A stretch of DNA of 64,000 bases, taken from Uruburuella testudinis (GTDB lineage: Bacteria; Pseudomonadota; Gammaproteobacteria; Burkholderiales; Neisseriaceae). The position numbers and the translations under genes are program-made. The notes beneath the pieces were generated by a model. The model ran no database searches, was not told where the DNA came from, and saw nothing but the letters and a program-made list of their open reading frames with translations. Below are positions 17,338 to 29,772 of the stretch, one piece after another (position 1 is the stretch's first letter; each line of letters opens with the position of its first letter). The stretch spans positions 2,666,001 through 2,730,000 of the forward strand of contig NZ_CP091508.1 in assembly GCF_022870865.1 (NCBI RefSeq), given 5' to 3'.

Positions 17338-18939
17338 TTAATGGTTGAACTGGTTCATAGTATTGTCTTTACCGCTCGCTTTGAGCGCGGCTTCACCGGC
17401 AAAGTATTCTTTGTGGTTGTCGCCAATATCCGAACCGGCCATGTTTTGGTGTTTCACGCAAGCGATGCCGTTGCGGATTTCTTCACGCTGCACGTTTTTC
17501 ACGTAAGCCAGCATGCCTTGGTCGGCAAAGTAGCCTTTGGCCAGCGTGTCGGTAGACAAGGCCGCGGTGTGGTAAGTCGGCAGGGTGATGAGGTGGTGGA
17601 AAATACCGGCTTCGCGTGAGGCATCGGCCTGGAAGGTGCGGATTTTCTCATCGGCCTCTTTGGCCAAATCACTGTTGTCGTAATCCACGCTCATCAGCTT
17701 GGCACGGTCATAAGCGGATACGTCTTTACCGGCTTCGCTCCAGGCATCAAACACTTGCTGGCGGAAGTTGAGCGTCCAGTTGAACGACGGGCTGTTGTTG
17801 TACACCAGCTTGGCATTCGGAATCACTTCGCGCACACGGTTAATCATTTCGGCAATCTGGCCGACGTGCGGTTTTTCGGTTTCAATCCACAGCAAATCTG
17901 CGCCGTTTTGCAGCGAGGTGATGCAGTCGAGCACCACGCGGTCAACGCCGGTGTCTTTCTTGAACTGGAACAGATTGCTCGGCAGACGCACCGGTTTGAT
18001 GGTTTTGCCATTGGTGTTCACAATCACATCGCCCGGTTTCACTTGGCTGATGTCGGTGATTTCTTCGCCGTCGAGGAAGGCATTGTATTGGTCGCCCAAA
18101 TCGCCCGGCTCGGTAGAGTAGGCAATCTGCTTGGTCAGACCGGCGCCCAAAGAGTCGGTGCGCGCCACGATTACGCCGTCATCCACGCCCAATTCGAGGA
18201 ATGCATAGCGCACGGCGTTGATTTTGGCCAGAAAATCCACATGCGGCACGGTAACTTTGCCGTCTTGGTGGCCGCATTGTTTTTCATCAGACACTTGGTT
18301 TTCGATTTGGATACAGCACGCACCCGCTTCAATCATTTTTTTCGCCAGCAGGTAAGTAGCTTCCGCATTACCGAAACCGGCATCAATATCGGCAATAATC
18401 GGCACCACGTGGGTTTCGAAATTATCGATTTGGCTTTGGATTTCTTTGACTTTGGCTTCGTCGCCGGCTTCATTAGCGGCATCCAGCGCGGTAAACAGCA
18501 AGTCTAATTCGCGCGCATCGGCTTGGCGCAAAAAGGTGTAGAGTTCTTCAATCAAATCCGACACGCTGGTTTTTTCGTGCATCGATTGGTCGGGCAAGGG
18601 CCCGAATTGCGAGCGCAGGCCGGCAACCATCCAACCTGAAAGATACAGGTAGCGCTTATCGGTGGTTTTTTGGTGTTTTTTAATCGAAATCAGCTTTTGC
18701 TGGCCGATAAAACCATGCCAGCAGCCCAGTGATTGGGTGTATTTTGCGGAATCGGCATCGTATTCGGCCATATCTTTGCGCATGATGGCGGCAGTGTATT
18801 TGGCGATATCGAGGCCGGTTTTGAAGCGGTTTTGCAAGCGCATACGGGCAACATATTCCGGCGTGATGTCGTGCCAAGTGCTGCCGGCCTGCTGTTTCAA
18901 TTCACTTGCGGCTTTAATCTCGTCTTGATAATTAGACAT
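17338..18939 (-). CDS. aceA: Isocitrate lyase
   Basis: A 533-residue enzyme that splits isocitrate to succinate and glyoxylate, the first step of the glyoxylate bypass. It has the longer form known from Pseudomonas (about 530 residues). ADIDAGFGNAEATYLLAKKM is near residue 180. The catalytic loop is KQCGHQDGKVTVP near residue 220, with the nucleophile Cys conserved, followed by IVARTDSLGAGL. NNSPSFNWTL is near residue 380. A ribosome-binding site GGAG lies upstream of the ATG. It is monocistronic, and an uptake sequence lies near the stop. The aceK gene is 43 kb away in this window, and no malate synthase gene is present here. Confidence 0.96.
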   Translation of the reverse strand: MSNYQDEIKAASELKQQAGSTWHDITPEYVARMRLQNRFKTGLDIAKYTAAIMRKDMAEYDADSAKYTQSLGCWHGFIGQQKLISIKKHQKTTDKRYLYLSGWMVAGLRSQFGPLPDQSMHEKTSVSDLIEELYTFLRQADARELDLLFTALDAANEAGDEAKVKEIQSQIDNFETHVVPIIADIDAGFGNAEATYLLAKKMIEAGACCIQIENQVSDEKQCGHQDGKVTVPHVDFLAKINAVRYAFLELGVDDGVIVARTDSLGAGLTKQIAYSTEPGDLGDQYNAFLDGEEITDISQVKPGDVIVNTNGKTIKPVRLPSNLFQFKKDTGVDRVVLDCITSLQNGADLLWIETEKPHVGQIAEMINRVREVIPNAKLVYNNSPSFNWTLNFRQQVFDAWSEAGKDVSAYDRAKLMSVDYDNSDLAKEADEKIRTFQADASREAGIFHHLITLPTYHTAALSTDTLAKGYFADQGMLAYVKNVQREEIRNGIACVKHQNMAGSDIGDNHKEYFAGEAALKASGKDNTMNQFNH

Positions 18940-19018
18940 AAAGTTCTACTCCTTTGTTCTCGCTTGATTTTTGGATGGCCGGCCACGTATGTAATTCTTT
19001 GTAACCCGGTGTAGTCGA

Positions 19019-19047
19019 AATGTACCCGCTTTTTGCCCGTTTGCCAA
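19019..19047 (-). promoter_or_regulatory. Candidate promoter of aceA
   Basis: On the minus strand TTGGCA and TACATT are spaced by 17 bases, about 80 bases upstream of the aceA start. The match to consensus is moderate. Confidence 0.35.
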
Positions 19048-19652
19048 GCCCCGCCGACAAAGTTTCTGATTTACTTAGAGATTCACAAAACCTGATAGCA
19101 TATTAATTTTTGGAATTTTCATATGATTCGCTCTTAAATGATAGGATTTCATTGCGGCAATCTGCCCGTTTTCAGCATTTATGATTCAAACAGCTGTTTT
19201 AAAAAAACTCTACCCATGCCAAAGGAAAATAATAAGCCATTGAAAAATAAATTGATTTATTTTTAATTAATGATTTTAGATTCTTCTTCGAAAAATGCTT
19301 TGTTTTCCTTGCCCGACCGGCTTGCAGCACTGCAATCACCGCCTTTTTCGCCCAAACAAATCCTAAACCATTGTTACAAAAATATATTATTACTCAAAAA
19401 TTTCAACGTAACTGTATGTAATAAGCGACATAAAGGCTGCAACAAACGGGGAGCAGAAAACCATACGCATGTGCGGCAAGGCAAAATCATGCCCTTGCAT
19501 TTTCTTAACAAAATTTACCGATACTCTTGAATATACCCGCCGGATACGTTCAGACGGCCTTGAATCGCTTCAAGGCCGTCTGAAAAAATCGCCATACGGT
19601 AACCACTCTCTAAAACCAGCTGACACAACGGGCAGCGGAAAGCAGCACTGAT
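19048..19652. other. Gene-free AT-rich spacer upstream of aceA
   Basis: Low-GC sequence with no convincing gene on either strand; short open frames lack ribosome-binding sites and coding bias. One perfect uptake-sequence hairpin is present at 19549-19584. Confidence 0.5.
19549..19584 (-). terminator. Perfect uptake-sequence hairpin
   Basis: A 16-bp perfect stem (TTCAGACGGCCTTGAA) with a 4-base loop. On the minus strand it would end the lpxL and small-gene transcript. Confidence 0.75.
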
Positions 19653-19736
19653 TCAATCATCTTTTACAATCATACGATTAACCTCAATCAGCACGTCAAA
19701 CAAAGCAAGCGTCGGGCTGCTTTTTGAATGAGCCAT
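19653..19736 (-). CDS. Candidate 27-residue small protein downstream of lpxL
   Basis: A short open frame beginning MAHSKSSPTLALFDVL and ending MIVKDD. A strong ribosome-binding site (GGAG-TTGGAG) ends 3-4 bases before its ATG, which lies 23 bases after the lpxL stop on the same strand. The middle could form a short amphipathic helix. It resembles no family I know. Signals for translation are good, but the length alone could arise by chance. Confidence 0.4.
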   Translation of the reverse strand: MAHSKSSPTLALFDVLIEVNRMIVKDD

Positions 19737-19759
19737 GATCTCCAACTCCTGCAAACTGC

Positions 19760-20629
19760 TCAATAAAACCCGGCTTCGCCCTCCGGCCGTGTTTTAAAAC
19801 GTTTGTGCAGCCAGAAATACTGCTCGGGGTGCTCGCGCACACGCGCTTCGATAAAATCGTTCATGCGCCGGGTGTCGTCTTCAACACTGGCGGTGGGGAA
19901 GTTTTCCCAAGCGGGATAAAAGCGCAACGTTACCGTATTATCGGCTTCGCGGATGGGAATCGCCGGAATCACTTTGGCGCCGGTCATGGCGGCAATGCGG
20001 CTCAGGCCGGCAATGGTGGCGGTGGGAATGCCGAAAAAATCAACAAATATCGAATCATTGCGGCCGAAATCCTGATCAGGCAGATAAAGAAACGGCGCAT
20101 CGCTCTTGCGCAAATGCTTGATAATCGCGCGCAGCCCTTCGTTGCGGCCAATCAGAAACACATTATGATAGCGGTGCCGGCCTTTTAAAATCTGCTCATC
20201 CATGGCGCGGTTTTTTTGGTGCGAATACATGCTCACCAGCGGCACATCCTGATTGAGCGTATAAACCGCCATTTCAAAAGCAGTGAAATGCGGATACAGT
20301 AAAATCACTTTTTCGCCCGCCGCCAGCGCTGCATCGAGATAATGTTTATCCTGATAGCGCACCAGCTTTTTCAAGCGCGCCGCATCGGCATACCAATACA
20401 GGCCGTATTCGCACAAGAGCTTGGCCATATGCTGAAAATGCCGCTGCAACACTGCCTTGCGCCGCGCCTCATCCCATTCGGGATAACACAGGCGCAGATT
20501 AATCTGCCCCACTTTGCGGCGCGGCACCACCGCATAATAAGCCAGCCGGCCGATTGCATCGGCCAACTTGTGAATCAGCGCAAACGGCAGCAGCTGAATC
20601 AGGTAAAGCATCAAAAAAGCAAATTTCAT
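19760..20629 (-). CDS. lpxL: Lipid A late acyltransferase (LpxL/HtrB family)
   Basis: A 289-residue inner-membrane enzyme that adds a secondary acyl chain to lipid A (or to a phospholipid). An N-terminal hydrophobic anchor (FAFLMLYLIQLLPFALIH) is followed by the catalytic HX4E motif HFTAFE near residue 115. LYLPDQDFGRNDSIFVDFFG near residue 180 is the substrate-binding strand typical of HtrB/LpxL, and ARVREHPEQYFWLHKRFKTRP is the standard C-terminus. The ATG at 20629 is preferred; an in-frame GTG at 20635 is possible. An uptake sequence sits directly upstream. Neisseria genomes carry two such paralogues, and which one this is cannot be decided here. Confidence 0.88.
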   Translation of the reverse strand: MKFAFLMLYLIQLLPFALIHKLADAIGRLAYYAVVPRRKVGQINLRLCYPEWDEARRKAVLQRHFQHMAKLLCEYGLYWYADAARLKKLVRYQDKHYLDAALAAGEKVILLYPHFTAFEMAVYTLNQDVPLVSMYSHQKNRAMDEQILKGRHRYHNVFLIGRNEGLRAIIKHLRKSDAPFLYLPDQDFGRNDSIFVDFFGIPTATIAGLSRIAAMTGAKVIPAIPIREADNTVTLRFYPAWENFPTASVEDDTRRMNDFIEARVREHPEQYFWLHKRFKTRPEGEAGFY

Positions 20630-20839
20630 CGCCACTTTTCAGACGGCCTCATGCAGCCGCTGCCTTTATCAAATCGCCCAAACCTGCCCTCACCCGTGCG
20701 GGCAGCCGTTCAGGCCTCCAATCATACCGGCGTTGCCGCCGATATACCGTATACGCATTATAAATGACTCAAGGCCGTCTGAAAAACCCACCTGCCCGAC
20801 GGTGCATTTTTCATACCCGTTCACAAAGGTAAGCCATTT

Positions 20840-21069
20840 GTGCTCAGCACTTTTACCCAAATCATCAACCCTGCCACCGTTGGGCATTCAAACCGGCTAC
20901 GGCGCGTTTATATCGCTTGCGCATTTGCTGTGGTTTGCCTTTGTCGCCACCGTCTTGTCCAGCCCCGCCGTCCGCAGCCGTTTGTTGCAGCAACAGCAAA
21001 CCGTCAACCGCATGATCGGTGTGTTGCTGATGGGGTTGGGGTGATGTTGATGCTTGCATCGGCGGGTTA
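20840..21069 (+). pseudogene. Remnant of a LysE/RhtB-type exporter (C-terminal part)
   Basis: Two frameshifts must be bridged to read a LysE-family C-terminus: VLSTFTQIINPATV in one frame (from 20840), then HLLWFAFVATVL and VNRMIGVLLMGLG in a second (to ~21040), then VMLMLASAG and a stop back in the first. NP in the first helix and the GVLLMGLG last membrane helix fit the family. The N-terminal half is missing. It is a decayed gene next to another remnant and a repeat array. Confidence 0.6.
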
Positions 21070-21284
21070 ATTCATATGTTTTTTTAGATTGTGAAGGGGT
21101 GCTTTACCCAGAACTTTGGGCAATCTATGCCCGCGCCTTCCAATTGCCCGAGTTGGCCAAAACCACTCGAGAAGAACCTGATTACCACAAGTTGGTGCGT
21201 ATGCGTATTGCTCTGCTACAAGCCCATAGCATCCGTCTGAACGACTTGGCGGCCGTTTCAGCCACCCTCCAGCCGTTGCCGTAG
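21069..21284 (+). pseudogene. thrH: Truncated ThrH-like phosphotransferase (N-terminal fragment)
   Basis: About 70 residues match the start of ThrH, a HAD-family phosphoserine:homoserine phosphotransferase: FLDCEGVLYPELW (HAD motif I region, with D-x-E), TTREEPDYHKLVRMRI, then LNDLAAVSATLQPLP, where family members continue for another ~130 residues. Here the frame stops and the repeat array begins. No proper start codon is visible in frame. A functional enzyme is not possible. Confidence 0.7.
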
Positions 21285-21311
21285 GCTGATGATGGCGATG
21301 GTGGGATGTGC

Positions 21312-22549
21312 GATGAAGCAAACCTGTGGTTTGCCGCCCTCTCCCCAGCCCTCCCCCACAGGAGGGAGTCAAGCGGCTGAAGCGGTAAGATTGGCGATAA
21401 ACGCCGACCAAAATGCGCAACGGCAAAAACGCGTAACGGCAAAAACAACAGCAACCGATTTCCCTCTCCCGTGGGAGAGGGTTAGGGAGGGCACAAGCCG
21501 CAAGGCTTGCATAACGGTCAGGCCGTCTGAAAATGATGATGACGAAATACGCGATAAAGCAAACCTGCGGTTTGCCGCCCTCTCCCCAGCCCTCCCCCGC
21601 AGGGGAGGGAGTCAAGCGGCTGAAGCGGTAAGATTGGCGGAAAAACAAACGTCGACCAAAATGCACAACGGCAAAAACATGCAACGGTAAACACAACAGC
21701 AACCGAGTTCCCTCTCCCGCGGGAGAGGGTTAGGGAGAGGGCACAAGCCGTGAGGCTTGCATAACGGTCAGGCCGTCTGAAAATGATGATGACGGAATAC
21801 GAGATGAAGCAAACCTGCGGTTTGCCGCCCTCTCCCCAGCCCTCCCCCGCAGGGGAGGGAGTCAAGCGGCTGAAGCGGTAAGATTGGCGATAAACGCCGA
21901 CCAAAATGCGCAACGGCAAAAACGCGTAACGGCAAAAACAACAGCAACCGAATTCCCTCTCCCGTGGGAGAGGGTTAGGGAGGGGGCACAAGCCGCAAGG
22001 CTTGAATAATAGTGAGGCCGTCTGAAAATGATGATGGCGGAAGGCGCAATGAAGCAAACCTGCGGTTTGCCGCCCTCTCCCCAACCCTCCCCCACAGGGG
22101 AGGGAGCCAGGTTGCTGAAACGGTAAGGTTGGCGGGAAAATAACGCCGGCCAAAATGCGCAACGGCAAAAACACACAACGGTAAAAAAAACGCGTAACGG
22201 CAAACACAACAGTAACCGAATTCCCTCTCCCGTGGGAGAGGGTTAGGGAGAGGGCACAAGCCGCAAGGCTTGAATAATGGTCAGGCCGTCTGAAAATGAT
22301 GATGACGGAATACGCGATGAAGCAAACCTGCGGTTTGCCGCCCTCTCCCCAGCCCTCCCCCGCAGGGGAGGGAGTCAGGTTGCTGAAGCGGTAAGGTTGG
22401 CGGGAAAATAACGCCAGCCAAAATGCGCAACGGCAAAAACATGCAACGGTAAAAACACGCGTAACGGCAAACACAACCGCAACCGAATTCCCTCTCCCGT
22501 GGGAGAGGGTTAGGGAGAGGGCACAAGCCGCAAGGCTTGCATAACGGTC
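21312..22549. repeat. Five-unit tandem repeat array (family 4), cluster B
   Basis: Five units begin at about 21312, 21553, 21803, 22047 and 22316 (240-270 bases each). Each runs: AAACCTGCGGTTTGCCGCCCT, a CCCTCCCC...GGGGAGGG palindrome, AAGCGGTAAG(A/G)TTGGCG, variable GCAACGGCAAAAAC copies, a CCCTCTCCCGTGGGAGAGGG palindrome, CACAAGCCGCAAGGCTTG, then an uptake sequence and AATGATGATG. Long open frames crossing it are artefacts of the repeat. It lies between the thrH remnant and carB. Confidence 0.9.
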
Positions 22550-22581
22550 AGGCCGTCTGAAACCCTTTTTTCAGACGGCCT
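22550..22581 (-). terminator. carB terminator
   Basis: Facing uptake sequences 29 bases past the carB stop, at the edge of the repeat array. Confidence 0.7.
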
Positions 22582-22609
22582 GCTGCTTTCACTTCAAACT
22601 ACCCAAACA

Positions 22610-25822
<3,213 letters not shown>

Positions 25823-25860
25823 GGTTTTTCTCGCTCAGGTTTATTTTCAATAGAGTCTGT

Positions 25861-25890
25861 ATGCCGTCTGAACAAAGCTTCAGACGGCCT
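25861..25890 (-). terminator. Uptake-sequence hairpin between the S33 hydrolase and carB
   Basis: ATGCCGTCTGAA and TTCAGACGGCCT with a 5-7 base loop, 6 bases past the hydrolase stop codon. Confidence 0.7.
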
Positions 25891-25895
25891 GTTGT

Positions 25896-27353
25896 TTATT
25901 CACTGCCGCACAGCTGCGTTTGCTTAAACGCCGCCGGATGGCGCAAATAAGCAGCCACTTGTTTATCAACACACGCGCTCAAGCCTTGCAAGGCCAGCGT
26001 GTGGCCGTTGCCGTTGCGGGTGAGCAGGTGGCTGTTAAAGGCTTTTGCCATCTTTTCGGCATTGCGGTAAGGCGTGGTGCCGTCGTGGGTTTGCGCCACA
26101 AACAGCAGTTTCGGCAGCTTGCTGTCGGGTTGGGGCGTGTGTGCCGTATCGGTGCCGGGATGCGGCCAATACGAGCACGGCTCCAACAATGCTTCATCGC
26201 TTTTCACACGATAGTTGTCGAAACGCGAAGCCGCATCGATTTGGCGCAAACGCTGCAATTCTTGCTGCCTCGGCAGTTGCAAGGCGGCATCGGCACAGTT
26301 GATGACGGTGAGCGCGTCTTCATCGCCGGCCGGTTCTGCACGGTATTTCAAGCGGTTGTAGCCGCCGCTGCGGCCTTGCTGCAAACCAATGAGGGCTTGC
26401 GCCAAATCCGGCCAGTCTTCCTGCCACAGCATATTGTCGCCCATCAGGCCGATGAGTGCATCGGCATCAATGGTTTCGCCTTTTTGATCGCGCAACGGCG
26501 CCTGATCAAGGCGCGCCAACAAAGTATGCAGGCGGCTGACGGCCTGATCGGGCGCGGCTGCCAGCGGGCAATGGCGCCGGTTTTCCGCACACCATTCGGC
26601 AAAGCGCTCAAAAGTTTGCTGATAGCCCTGCTCCTGCGCCATACGTTGGGCGGTAAAGTCTTCTGCCAAGTCTACCACGCCGTCGAGCACGGCGGCGCGC
26701 AGATGAGCGGGATAGCGCTCGGCATACAGCGCCGCCACTTTGGTGCCGTAGGAATAGCCGATCAGATTCAACTTGGATACCGCCAAAGCGCGGCGGATAG
26801 ATTCAACATCTTCCACGGCTTCACGGGTGCTCAAATATTTCAGGGTATCTGCACCCGTGCCTTTTACGCAGGCATCTACAAAAGCCTTACCATCATCGGC
26901 CGGCGCGCCTTCGGGCAGCGGGCAGGCGATGGCCGGCACAGACGGAGCCACGCCGCGCGGTGCATAGCCGATTAAATCGTATTCGCGCAGCAAATGCCGT
27001 GTGGCCGCGCTTGCTGCCACATTCGGGTTGATGCCCGATTCCCCGGGCCCGCCGGCAATAAACACAATGCTGCCTTTGGCTGCTTTGGCAGGCAGACGGG
27101 TAAGCGCCAGCTTTACCTCGCGGGCAGGCGCGGCGGCATCGTCTGCCTGATAAGACAGCGGCACACCCAGCCATGCACATTGCAGACTCGGCTCGGCGGG
27201 ATTGTCGGCAGTAAACCAGCTTTTGAATTCAGCCCGATGACAGCTTTGCCATGACGGCACAGCAGGCTCGGCATACGCGCTTACCGGCAAAACGGCCAGC
27301 AAAACAGCCGATAAGGCACAATAACTGCGCTTGATTTTATTTTTTATATGCAT
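25896..27353 (-). CDS. Secreted S33-family alpha/beta hydrolase (tripeptidyl aminopeptidase-like)
   Basis: A 485-residue exported hydrolase related to Streptomyces-type tripeptidyl aminopeptidases. The chosen ATG gives a signal peptide (KNKIKRSYCALSAVLL..VSAYA). An upstream in-frame extension of 30 codons lacks signal character and is not used. GGPGESGI (~residue 107) forms the oxyanion hole, GYSYGTKVAALY (~residue 204) the nucleophile elbow, and NGNGHTLALQG near the C-terminus holds the catalytic His within a TAP-like domain; the paired Cys in LSACVDK and the final LCGSE is plausible. It lies between carA and carB and is probably an independent unit. The peptide substrate is unknown. Confidence 0.85.
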   Translation of the reverse strand: MHIKNKIKRSYCALSAVLLAVLPVSAYAEPAVPSWQSCHRAEFKSWFTADNPAEPSLQCAWLGVPLSYQADDAAAPAREVKLALTRLPAKAAKGSIVFIAGGPGESGINPNVAASAATRHLLREYDLIGYAPRGVAPSVPAIACPLPEGAPADDGKAFVDACVKGTGADTLKYLSTREAVEDVESIRRALAVSKLNLIGYSYGTKVAALYAERYPAHLRAAVLDGVVDLAEDFTAQRMAQEQGYQQTFERFAEWCAENRRHCPLAAAPDQAVSRLHTLLARLDQAPLRDQKGETIDADALIGLMGDNMLWQEDWPDLAQALIGLQQGRSGGYNRLKYRAEPAGDEDALTVINCADAALQLPRQQELQRLRQIDAASRFDNYRVKSDEALLEPCSYWPHPGTDTAHTPQPDSKLPKLLFVAQTHDGTTPYRNAEKMAKAFNSHLLTRNGNGHTLALQGLSACVDKQVAAYLRHPAAFKQTQLCGSE

Positions 27354-27435
27354 GTTTGTCTTTAATTGAATGCCCACTGCTTTAATGAATATCCGCTGCT
27401 TGAAAGCCACCTGAAAACAACGCCGCACTTCACAC

Positions 27436-28530
27436 AATCGCAAGCCTTGCGGCTTGCTGCCCTCTCCCTAACCCTCTCCCACGGGAGAGGGAATTGGGTT
27501 ACTGTTGAGTTGGCAATAGCAGGTTTGGGCAAACGTTGTTTTCTTCCGCTATCTTCAACGTTACTGCCATCTACTCCCTCCCCTCGTGGGGGAGGGCCGG
27601 GGAGAGGGCTTGCCCACGCTTCAGCACCTTTAAATGAAGAGCTACCAATGTTTGGCCTTTATTTTTCAGACGGCCTTTGCGCTTTCCTGATGCCCGCCTG
27701 AAATCAATCTTGCCGGGTTTCCCCCGCATGCAAGCCTTGCGGCTTGCTGCCCTCTCCCTAACCCTCTCCCACGGGAGAGGGAATTGAGTTTCTGTCGGGA
27801 TGGCGGCGGCAGGTTTGGGCAAACGTTGTTTTTTCCTGCAATCTTTCAACACTACGGCCATCTACTCCCTCCCCCCGTGGGGGAGGGCTGGGGAGAGGGC
27901 TTGGTCGGGGTCAAGTAATTTACCGCATCTTCACCCCATATTTTCAGACGGCCTTTGTTATTTTCTGATCTGTCTGAAATCAATCTTGCCGGGTTTCCCC
28001 CCGCATGCAAGCCTTGCGGCTTGCTGCCCTCTCCCTAACCCTCTCCCACGGGAGAGGGAATCAAGTTGCTGTTGAATTAGCAATAGCAGGTTTGGGCAAA
28101 CGTTGTTTTTCCCGCCATCTTCAACGCTACTGCAACCTGCTCCCTCCCCCACGGGGGAGGGCTGGGGAGAGGGCTTGCCCACGCTTCAGCACCTTTAAAT
28201 TGAAGAGCTACCAATGTTTGGCCTTTATTTTTCAGACGGCCTTTGCGCTTTCCTGATGCCCGCCCGAAATCAATCTTGCCGGGTTTCCCCCCGCATGCAA
28301 GCCTTGCGGCTTGCTGCCCTCTCCCTAACCCTCTCCCACGGGAGAGGGAATCAGGTTACTGTCAGGTTAAAGATGGCCGGTTTAAGCAAACGTTGTTTTT
28401 CCTGCCATCTTCCAACACTACGGCCATCTACTCCCTCCCCCGCGGGGGAGGGCCGGGGAGAGGGCTTGCCCACGCTTCAGCACCTTTAAATGAAGAGCTG
28501 CCAAGGTTTGGTCTTATTTTTCAGGCGGCC
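27436..28530. repeat. Four-unit repeat array (family 4), cluster C, between carA and carB
   Basis: Units start near 27441, 27729, 28007 and 28296 (about 285 bases each). Each runs: CAAGCCTTGCGGCTTGCTGC, a CCCTCTCCCACGGGAGAGGG palindrome, GGTTTGGGCAAACGTTGTTTT, a CCCTCCCC..GGGGGAGGG palindrome, then GCTTGCCC..TTCAGCACC (or a variant), an uptake sequence, and GAAATCAATCTTGCCGGGTT. The unit differs from that of cluster B except for the palindromes. No gene is seen in 27354-28513. Confidence 0.88.
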
Positions 28531-28897
28531 TTGCCAACGCCTGCAATACGCTTAAAATTTGCGCCAATACATCATCCGTTTGCCGCAAAATTTCATCGTT
28601 CCAAAACCGCAACACGGTAAAACCCAAACCATGCAAATACTGGCTTCGCTCTTCATCATATTCGGCCTGTTCGGCATGTTGGCCGCCATCGGCTTCTACA
28701 ATCAGCTTGGGGGTTACGCATACAAAATCTACGATATAACGGCCCATCGGCTGTTGGCGGCGGAATTTATAGCCGTTCAGACGGCCTGCTCTCAGATAAT
28801 GCCACAGGCGTTGCTCGGCGTCGGTCATTTCCCGCCGCATGACTTTCGCATGATTGAGCAGTTCGGCATTGTTGTTGGCCAACAGTTTTTCCGACAT
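28514..28897 (-). CDS. DUF559 endonuclease-like protein
   Basis: A 127-residue protein of the DUF559 group, a compact PD-(D/E)XK-like fold related to very-short-patch-repair nucleases. Visible are RREMTDAEQRLWHYLR near the start, FRRQQPMGRYIVDFVC (~residue 45), LIVEADGGQHAEQAEYDEER with the probable active-site acid (~residue 65), and VLRFWNDEIL near residue 95. A ribosome-binding site GGAG lies upstream. It is the last gene of a four-gene minus-strand run, 13 bases after phzF. Its last codons and TAA come from an uptake-sequence-like stretch at the edge of the repeat array, so the C-terminus may have been remodelled. Confidence 0.8.
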   Translation of the reverse strand: MSEKLLANNNAELLNHAKVMRREMTDAEQRLWHYLRAGRLNGYKFRRQQPMGRYIVDFVCVTPKLIVEADGGQHAEQAEYDEERSQYLHGLGFTVLRFWNDEILRQTDDVLAQILSVLQALARPPEK

Positions 28898-28910
28898 GGT
28901 TTTGCTCCGC

Positions 28911-29753
28911 TCACGGCAACCTAAACGCGCCCTCGCCCACGTTCACCACGCGCCCGCCTACCCCAATATTTTCATCGGCATCCACACGCAAATACAGGCG
29001 GTTGGGGCGGCCCATCTCATCGCCCTGATGAATCGTGCGCTCAAGCGGACTTTGGCCGTGCAAGGCATAATAGGCGCCGAGGTTGGCGGCGGCAGAACCG
29101 GTGCCGCTGTCTTCCACCAATGCGCCGTTTTGCTCAAAAAACATGCGCGAATAAACGATATCACCCTGTTCGCACCACAGATAAATCATCACATGGGTTT
29201 CAGACGGCGCATAAATACTGCGCAATGCCGCCAAATCCACACGAATGTTTTTCAACGCGGTCACATCAAATACCTGCAACAGAATCTGCGCGACGCCGCT
29301 GTTCAAACGAAAAGCTTGAGCAGCGGTTTTATCAGCCGGAATACCGGTAATTTCAAACAGCTTGCCGCTCGGCAACGCCATCGATTCACCTTGATAGCCC
29401 TGAATCTGCAATGCCATCAGGCCGTCTGAACCCTGCATCAGCACAGCTTTTGCACGCGTGTTCAACACAAATTTTTCGGGCAGCCCCTGCTGCTGTTGCA
29501 ACACCGCCGCCACACCGACCAACGGGTGCCCCGCCAGCGGTAATTCATAGCCGGGCGTAAAAATGCGCACATCCGCTGCCGCGCCGTTGCTGCCGGCAAA
29601 GGCAAACACGGTTTCGCTCAGGTTAAACTGGCGGGCGATTTGCTGCATTTCATCATCATTCAAGCCTACCGCATCGGGAAATACCGCCAACGGATTGCCG
29701 CCGAAATGGCTTTCGGCAAACACGTTCACAATTTTAAATGCATATTCGCGCAT
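28911..29753 (-). CDS. PhzF-family isomerase
   Basis: A 280-residue protein with the diaminopimelate-epimerase-like fold of PhzF. The N-terminus KIVNVFAESHFGGNPLAVFPD, the catalytic Glu motif FNLSETVFAF (~residue 46), GHPLVGVAAVL (~residue 75) and EDSGTGSAAANLGAY (~residue 214) are the family signatures. The metabolic substrate is unknown; most bacterial members are not phenazine enzymes. The start has a good ribosome-binding site (AAGGAAATC), directly after an uptake sequence. It belongs to the run of the HNH-like gene, leuE, phzF and the DUF559 gene. Confidence 0.88.
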   Translation of the reverse strand: MREYAFKIVNVFAESHFGGNPLAVFPDAVGLNDDEMQQIARQFNLSETVFAFAGSNGAAADVRIFTPGYELPLAGHPLVGVAAVLQQQQGLPEKFVLNTRAKAVLMQGSDGLMALQIQGYQGESMALPSGKLFEITGIPADKTAAQAFRLNSGVAQILLQVFDVTALKNIRVDLAALRSIYAPSETHVMIYLWCEQGDIVYSRMFFEQNGALVEDSGTGSAAANLGAYYALHGQSPLERTIHQGDEMGRPNRLYLRVDADENIGVGGRVVNVGEGAFRLP

Positions 29754-29772
29754 GATTTCCTTTCAGACGGCC

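Noticed and set aside
19270..19530. An 86-codon open frame upstream of aceA
   Set aside because: AT-rich chance frame without a ribosome-binding site or domain.
21518..22474. A 318-codon minus-strand open frame with other long frames beside it
   Set aside because: The frame follows the tandem repeat array, with the same peptide recurring each unit, and has no ribosome-binding site or recognisable family.
21312..22549. CRISPR array
   Set aside because: Units are 240-270 bases and almost entirely repeated. There are no short repeats with unique spacers and no cas genes.
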